Assembly: GCA_023399635.1 (NCBI GenBank)
Contig: JAEWOP010000011.1
Location: 1 to 8,691 of the forward strand
Length of the DNA stretch: 8,691 bases
DNA from: Pseudomonadota bacterium
GTDB lineage: Bacteria; Pseudomonadota; Alphaproteobacteria; Rhizobiales; Rhizobiaceae
Direction of reading: 5' to 3'
Positions within the stretch are counted from its first letter, which is position 1, and each line of letters starts with the position of its first letter. The position numbers and the translations under genes were made by a program. Below, in pieces: positions 5,511-8,691 of the stretch. The notes beneath the pieces are model-generated. The model had not been told where the DNA came from and did not search any database. It saw nothing but the letters and a program-made list of their open reading frames with translations.

Positions 5511-5725
5511 GTGGCGGGAACAAGCGTGGACCGATCATTGCGGCCGGAGCTATCCTTCTTGGGTTCCTGGCGCTGTTTTTCGTGATGCCGCCGATCATGA
5601 TCTGGTTGGCGGAGCGCTTCTCGCCTTATGTCGCAGCGGTGTTCGCCGTGCTGGCAGTGCTTTCCTTCTTCCTGGTCTTCTGGTTGAGGGCGCGCCACCA
5701 GCGCAAGCGCAACATTCAGCGGTAG
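5507..5725 (+). CDS. Small two-helix membrane protein, hypothetical
   Basis: The 72-residue product has two clear membrane spans, about residues 9-34 (IIAAGAILLGFLALFFVMPP and onward) and 41-60 (YVAAVFAVLAVLSFFLVFWL). A short basic N-terminus (NKR) and a strongly basic tail (RARHQRKRNIQR) place both ends on the cytoplasmic side by the positive-inside rule. I do not recognise a named family. The ATG overlaps the GNAT stop (ATGA) and has AAGGAG seven bases upstream within the GNAT gene, so it is real and co-translated with it. The coupling suggests a joint role with the acetyltransferase, such as membrane tethering, but nothing in the sequence proves this. It ends four bases short of the convergent transporter gene. 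Confidence 0.8.
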   Translation: MSGGNKRGPIIAAGAILLGFLALFFVMPPIMIWLAERFSPYVAAVFAVLAVLSFFLVFWLRARHQRKRNIQR

Positions 5726-5733
5726 CGCGCTAC
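5722..5733. repeat. 12-bp perfect palindrome spanning two convergent stop codons
   Basis: GTAGCGCGCTAC reads the same on both strands. It contains the TAG stop of the small membrane protein (5723-5725) and, on the other strand, the TAG stop of the NicO transporter (5732-5730). As RNA it would have only a short stem with no usable loop, so it is better seen as a DNA symmetry than as a terminator. It may be no more than chance from two TAG stops near one another in GC-rich DNA. Confidence 0.5.
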
Positions 5734-6782
5734 GCTTGGAGGGAGGCTCCGAGCAGGGACAGGCCGATCAGAAGGATGAAAAGCGCTCCGGCGATCTCGA
5801 TCCCCGCTGTGATGCGGCGACTGGCCGCCGAACCGGGTCCGACAAAACGCAGTGCAATGTCCTTGGCGGTTACCGCAATGACTGCAAGCACAGACACGGT
5901 GATCGCTGTGCCAAGGGACATGGCCAGCACCGAGAGCAATCCGCCTAGGTAAAGACTGTTCAACAGCGAGAAACTCATCACCAGGATCGCACCAGAGCAA
6001 GGGCGAAGGCCGACTGCAACGATGGCCGACCACGCTTCCCTGGCGCGGAAGCGGCTGCCGCCGAGAAGGCGCGGATCAGGCGCGTGGCGGACACCGCAGG
6101 TCTCGCAATACTCACCTTTGCCGGAATGCTCGTGGTCCTTCACCTCGACGGCTTGAAACCGTGAAACGGGTGCGGTTGAAGCAGTGCTCAGCGTTCGAGG
6201 AAAGGGCATGGGGGCTGCGGCTCCCGAGGGGATCGAAGGCCGCAAGCGCAGCGCCATCAGCTTGCGTGCCAGAAGCCAGGCGCCGAAAAGGGCAATCAGT
6301 GCAAAGCTTGCCACCTCCATCGCCCAGGTTGCGGCCGTCATCGTGATGCCGCTGCCGCGCAGGATGTAGAACGCCGAGCCGACGAGCATGATTGCAGTCG
6401 CGCCTTGCAGCAGTGCCGAAATGAAGGAGATCAGGATGCCGCGCCGCAGTTCCACTTCGTTGGCGATCATGTAGGAGGAAATTACCGCCTTGCCGTGTCC
6501 GGGGCCAGCGGCGTGGAAGATGCCGTAGGCAAAGGACAGGCCGATCAAGCCGGAGAGAGCATAAGGGTCTTCGCGCATAGCCTTCAAGGCGCCGGTCAAG
6601 GACCGGTAGAAAGCCTGCTGGTGGCTGTTGATCCAGGCAAAGAAGCCGCCGAGGGGACCGGTTACGCTGAAGGCAGGCTCGGCGGAGCCGACGCCTAGGG
6701 GAGATTGTGCTTGAGCGGCACCGGCAAGCGCTATCGCGCATATCAAGGCAATGGAAGTCCGTGTCCTTCCCCGCATCAGCAC
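5730..6782 (-). CDS. NicO/RcnA-type nickel/cobalt transporter
   Basis: This 350-residue membrane protein belongs to the NicO family. The signature HAAGPGHGKAVISSYMI (His90, His96) sits in the first helical bundle and GLRPCSGAILVM (258-269) in the second half, as in RcnA. A signal-like hydrophobic stretch (residues 10-25, ending AQA) begins the protein, followed by a short exported segment and about six membrane spans. The central loop (about 180-248) holds metal-ligand-like residues: DHEH (216-219), CETC (226-229) and H233. Such proteins move Ni2+/Co2+ across the inner membrane; whether this one exports or imports is not certain. The start is ambiguous. A GTG at 6782 is five bases after GGAG, while an ATG at 6776 overlaps the DUF1007 stop as TGATG and gives 348 residues. 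The gene overlaps DUF1007 in either case. Confidence 0.88.
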   Translation of the reverse strand: MLMRGRTRTSIALICAIALAGAAQAQSPLGVGSAEPAFSVTGPLGGFFAWINSHQQAFYRSLTGALKAMREDPYALSGLIGLSFAYGIFHAAGPGHGKAVISSYMIANEVELRRGILISFISALLQGATAIMLVGSAFYILRGSGITMTAATWAMEVASFALIALFGAWLLARKLMALRLRPSIPSGAAAPMPFPRTLSTASTAPVSRFQAVEVKDHEHSGKGEYCETCGVRHAPDPRLLGGSRFRAREAWSAIVAVGLRPCSGAILVMSFSLLNSLYLGGLLSVLAMSLGTAITVSVLAVIAVTAKDIALRFVGPGSAASRRITAGIEIAGALFILLIGLSLLGASLQA

Positions 6783-7417
6783 GTCAGCTCCAGCCGGGTA
6801 GCAAACAGTTTCGACATATCCGTTCCGGAAGGATCATTGAAGAAGGCTTCCGTCAGGGTGGCATTGTTCTCGGCGATGATCTCGTCAGGGTCCGGGCGCA
6901 CGACCTCACGCTTGCAGACCTCGCTTGTCTTGCCTTGCGCAACGAGATCCTCATCGGTCGGGAAGTCGATCGCGGTGTACATCGATGGGTCGTAGATACC
7001 GAAGGTCAGCTTGCCTTTCAAAGCGAGATCCTTCTCCGGCTTCACCGCAAAGAAGATCATCACCTGGTTCTGGTCGAAGGAGACGTGGATGGCTTCCGGT
7101 TTCTGAACATTCTCCGACTTGCCGTCCACTGTTATCGTGGTGAAATAGCCGAATTCAGCCAGCGAAGTCCGCATCACTTCGCCAAGCTCCGCCAGTTCCT
7201 TCTCGTCCAGCTTCAGGTCAGTATTTGAATCGAAATCAAGCAGGACGCTGGCTGAGAACATCTCGTCGAACCGCCAGACATTGCGCAGTTCCTGAACCTT
7301 GCCGTCGTCGCTAGTGATCACCTCGAGCCGCGCTTCCGCGAAGATATGCGGATGGGCAAAGGCAATGCTTGGCACGGTGAGGCCAATGGCCGTCAGCAAG
7401 GGTAGGGCGTGCTTCAT
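6776..7417 (-). CDS. DUF1007 family periplasmic protein, partner of the NicO transporter
   Basis: The 213-residue protein starts with a clean signal peptide (MKHALPLLTAIGLTVPSIAFA). Cleavage after residue 21 would expose HPHIF, so the mature N-terminus begins with a His-x-His metal-ligand pair. The body is typical of DUF1007, which is commonly found next to NicO-type metal transporters. Residues 61-72 (DFDSNTDLKLDE) form an EF-hand-like loop with acidic or amide residues at positions 1, 3, 5, 7 and 12 (Asp61, Asp63, Asn65, Asp67, Glu72). Two cysteines (168 and the final residue 213) could form a disulphide. A likely role is periplasmic metal capture or delivery for the transporter, which is inference from context. 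The ATG at 7417 has GAGGAA 12 bases upstream, a long spacing, but no other start fits. A 25-codon upstream extension was rejected because it would place residues ahead of the signal peptide. Confidence 0.88.
   Translation of the reverse strand: MKHALPLLTAIGLTVPSIAFAHPHIFAEARLEVITSDDGKVQELRNVWRFDEMFSASVLLDFDSNTDLKLDEKELAELGEVMRTSLAEFGYFTTITVDGKSENVQKPEAIHVSFDQNQVMIFFAVKPEKDLALKGKLTFGIYDPSMYTAIDFPTDEDLVAQGKTSEVCKREVVRPDPDEIIAENNATLTEAFFNDPSGTDMSKLFATRLELTC
6788..6791 (-). promoter_or_regulatory. Ribosome-binding site deciding the NicO start
   Basis: GGAG on the minus strand lies five bases from a GTG at 6782 and eleven from an ATG at 6776. Spacing favours the GTG, whereas codon strength and the TGATG overlap favour the ATG. 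It lies within the coding end of DUF1007, so the two genes are coupled. Confidence 0.45.
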
Positions 7418-7488
7418 AGCGTGGTCACGTTCCTCACTGGAGTTTTGCAGGTTCTGCTGGCGAAATGGGTCGGAATTTCGACTTCCGG

Positions 7489-8382
7489 TCAATGCCGCCG
7501 GCGGAACCAGACGGCAAGATAATCGACCAAGCTGCGCACCTTCGCCGGCAGATAGCGCCGATGCGGGTAAACAGCATAAATCCCGCGGTCCTTGGCAATG
7601 AAGTCCTCCAGCAGCGTCACCAGATCCCCCGACTGGATCGAAGGGCCGGCAATGAAATCCGGAATGATGGCCACGCCAAGCCCAGCCTTGGCCGCCCGCA
7701 GTGTCGCCTGCGGGCTGTTCACCTCGACCGGACCGCTGACAGGTACCGAAATGGTCGTGCCCTCTGGGCTCGAAAAGCGGACATTGTTGTGCCAGCGCGA
7801 GTTGGTGTCGATGATGAAGGGGACGCGTGACAGATCCTGCGGCGTATCGATCGGCCCGTGGCGAACGACAAAGTCAGCGGAGGCACAGGCATACACGCGA
7901 AAGTCGGCAATCTTTCGGGCGATGAGGCCGGAGTCTTCGAGCTTGGTGATTCGGATCGCCAGGTCGAAGCTCTCCTCTATGAGGTCCACGAACCTGTCCT
8001 CGGCGACGATCTCCAGGGAGACTTCTGGATGCTCCTTTGCGAAGTCGATCAGTGACTGGCCGACTTCGGCATCGACAAAGGTACGCGGCACAGAAAGGCG
8101 GATCTTGCCCTTCAGATCCGAATTGTTCTCCCGCACCAGGTCCGAAAGGTTGTCGATCTCCTTCAGGATGTCGGCCGCGGTCCGGTAGTAGGTATGGCCG
8201 GCTTCCGTCATGGAGAATTGGCGGGTGGTGCGGTTGAGCAGAAGGGCGCCGAGGTCGTCCTCAAGCTCCTTGACATACTTCGAAAGCAGCGCCTTCGAGC
8301 GGCCGGTTCGGCGGGCGGCGGCCGAGAACCCCTCGGCTTCGACCACTTCTATGAAGGCACGCATGCGCGTCAATGTATCCAA
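7489..8382 (-). CDS. LysR-family transcriptional regulator, TTG start
   Basis: This 297-residue protein is a complete LysR regulator. The N-terminal winged helix-turn-helix runs over about residues 3-62 (TLTRMRAFIEVVEAEGFSAA, then ALLSKYVKELEDDLGALLLN and TTRQFSMTEAG). A linker helix (about 65-88) leads to the effector domain (about 90-293), with IRLSVPRTF opening the first lobe and GLGVAIIPDFIA the second. The start is TTG at 8382, giving MDTLTRMRAF, the usual beginning of this subgroup. It is supported by AGGAAGGG at 8391-8398, eight bases upstream. The first ATG (8364) would cut the first helix. The gene is 71 bases upstream of and co-directional with DUF1007-NicO, so it could be co-transcribed with them, but such regulators more often control a divergent gene, here to the right of the window. 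The effector is unknown. Confidence 0.93.
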   Translation of the reverse strand: MDTLTRMRAFIEVVEAEGFSAAARRTGRSKALLSKYVKELEDDLGALLLNRTTRQFSMTEAGHTYYRTAADILKEIDNLSDLVRENNSDLKGKIRLSVPRTFVDAEVGQSLIDFAKEHPEVSLEIVAEDRFVDLIEESFDLAIRITKLEDSGLIARKIADFRVYACASADFVVRHGPIDTPQDLSRVPFIIDTNSRWHNNVRFSSPEGTTISVPVSGPVEVNSPQATLRAAKAGLGVAIIPDFIAGPSIQSGDLVTLLEDFIAKDRGIYAVYPHRRYLPAKVRSLVDYLAVWFRRRH

Positions 8383-8390
8383 AGTTTCGT

Positions 8391-8398
8391 CCCTTCCT
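8391..8398 (-). promoter_or_regulatory. Ribosome-binding site supporting the lysR TTG start
   Basis: AGGAAGGG on the minus strand lies eight bases upstream of the TTG at 8382-8380. It is a strong Shine-Dalgarno match and is too far from the ATG at 8364 to serve that codon, so it decides the start. Confidence 0.6.
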
Positions 8399-8452
8399 GA
8401 GCCTCGTGGCCTAGTTGGGAGTTCCCGTGTTCGGGCGCAATGTGAAATTTAT

Positions 8453-8472
8453 GAGATGGGTTAAAAAATCTC
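8453..8472. promoter_or_regulatory. Inverted repeat GAGAT-N10-ATCTC, possible LysR operator
   Basis: GAGAT (8453-8457) and ATCTC (8468-8472) form a 20-base interrupted dyad in AT-rich DNA between lysR and the rightward promoter-like element. The ATCTC half recurs at 8497-8501 and the GAGAT half at 8554-8558. The symmetry does not coincide with the usual T-N11-A LysR core, so assignment to this regulator is tentative. Confidence 0.35.
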
Positions 8473-8501
8473 TTGATTGTGAAAGCGAATATTCTTATCT
8501 C
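8472..8501 (+). promoter_or_regulatory. Candidate rightward promoter
   Basis: CTTGAT (8472-8477) is followed by 17 bases and TTATCT (8495-8500), close to the rhizobial CTTGAC-N17-CTATAT pattern (five and four matches). In the standard register it is TTGATT-N17-TATCTC. It points away from lysR toward the right edge, with a start near 8507, as expected for a divergent gene under LysR control. Confidence 0.35.
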
Positions 8502-8645
8502 CCGTGCTGCCCAAAGTCGCACGTGCCTGTGGGTGTCCGCCGACCCTCGAATTGAGATTCGTCTCTAAGGTGAGGTCATCGGTAAGGTACCTGGAACTAA
8601 CCCCTCCAGTCGCTATTCCGGCCAACCGGGAAATGCGAGGACATC

Positions 8646-8691
8646 TTGAAGCAACGACGGTGCGGGCCTTTCTGGTTCTCTTCCGGCTTTC
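8646..8691 (+). CDS. Possible 5' end of a gene running off the right edge
   Basis: A TTG at 8646 has GAGG (8637-8640) five bases upstream and opens a frame that runs to the edge, beginning with Lys-Gln-Arg-Arg and turning hydrophobic, as a signal or membrane anchor might. An ATG at 8633 opens another frame to the edge without a clear ribosome site. Fifteen codons are too few to identify a product or to choose between the frames. The call rests mainly on the expected position of a gene divergent from lysR. Confidence 0.2.
   Translation, partial: MKQRRCGPFWFSSGF

Larger units (their letters stand above)
8383..8691. other. Regulatory region upstream of lysR; no complete gene seen
   Basis: These 309 bases contain no open frame of useful length. 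The stretch 8441-8500 is strikingly AT-rich for this genome and holds a dyad and a rightward promoter-like element. Bases 8554-8565 form GAGA-TTCG-TCTC, a short hairpin. Bases 8618-8629 form CCGG-CCAA-CCGG, a short hairpin just before a possible start codon. The layout is that of a divergent intergenic region for lysR and a gene that continues beyond the window. Confidence 0.6.

Noticed and set aside
7466..7487. CGGAA-N7-TTCCG symmetry between lysR and DUF1007 as a metal-regulator box
   Set aside because: It is only five bases per arm, lies at the very end of lysR, and does not match a Zur, NikR or RcnR site that I can recognise.
1..8691. CRISPR arrays, insertion sequences, tRNA or rRNA genes, phage genes
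   Set aside because: No regularly spaced repeats, transposase-like frames, terminal inverted repeats, tRNA-like cloverleaf or rRNA motifs were seen on either strand.

Overview
The window is a stretch of chromosome-like DNA from an alphaproteobacterium, most likely a member of the Rhizobiaceae (Rhizobium, Agrobacterium, Ensifer or Shinella type). The evidence is the high GC content, the character of the proteins (TrhO, Eda, YebE-type DUF533 and LysR all read as rhizobial versions), and promoter-like sequences that resemble the rhizobial CTTGAC-N17-CTATAT pattern. The genus is inferred from memory of the families, not from a search.

Layout from left to right. (1) Bases 1-159 are the 3' end of a MetQ/NlpA-type methionine-binding lipoprotein gene, followed by a 12-bp stem-loop (172-203). 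(2) Bases 269-709 hold a small antitoxin-first HicB/HicA-like pair that is less GC-rich than its surroundings. It converges on (3) a minus-strand group that reads CYTH phosphatase (3120-2626), CHAD protein (2648-1734), then trhO tRNA uridine hydroxylase (1657-716). CYTH and CHAD overlap by 23 bases and look like a split form of the CYTH-CHAD (YgiF-like) architecture. (4) Divergent from CYTH, on the plus strand, lies eda (KDPG aldolase, 3273-3911). It is followed by a DUF533/TerB-like inner-membrane protein (4009-4743), a GNAT acetyltransferase (4815-5510) and a translationally coupled 72-residue two-helix membrane protein (5507-5725). (5) On the minus strand, meeting the previous group head-on at a 12-bp palindrome that contains both stop codons, are a NicO-type nickel/cobalt transporter (6782-5730), a periplasmic DUF1007 protein that overlaps it (7417-6776), and a LysR regulator with a TTG start (8382-7489). 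(6) Bases 8383-8691 form a regulatory region with AT-rich DNA, a dyad and a promoter-like element pointing right. A gene may begin at the right edge.

How the genes may work together. DUF1007 plus NicO is a recognisable metal-export or metal-uptake pair, with metal-ligand-like residues on both proteins. CYTH and CHAD suggest triphosphate/polyphosphate metabolism. eda belongs to the Entner-Doudoroff pathway. Most of the window is ordinary housekeeping DNA. The points most worth a second look are the split CYTH/CHAD pair, the EF-hand-like loop and His/Cys loop in the metal pair, the antitoxin-first HicBA-like module without an evident DNA-binding domain, and several RNA or operator structures between genes. 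I did not find a clearly new multi-gene system.
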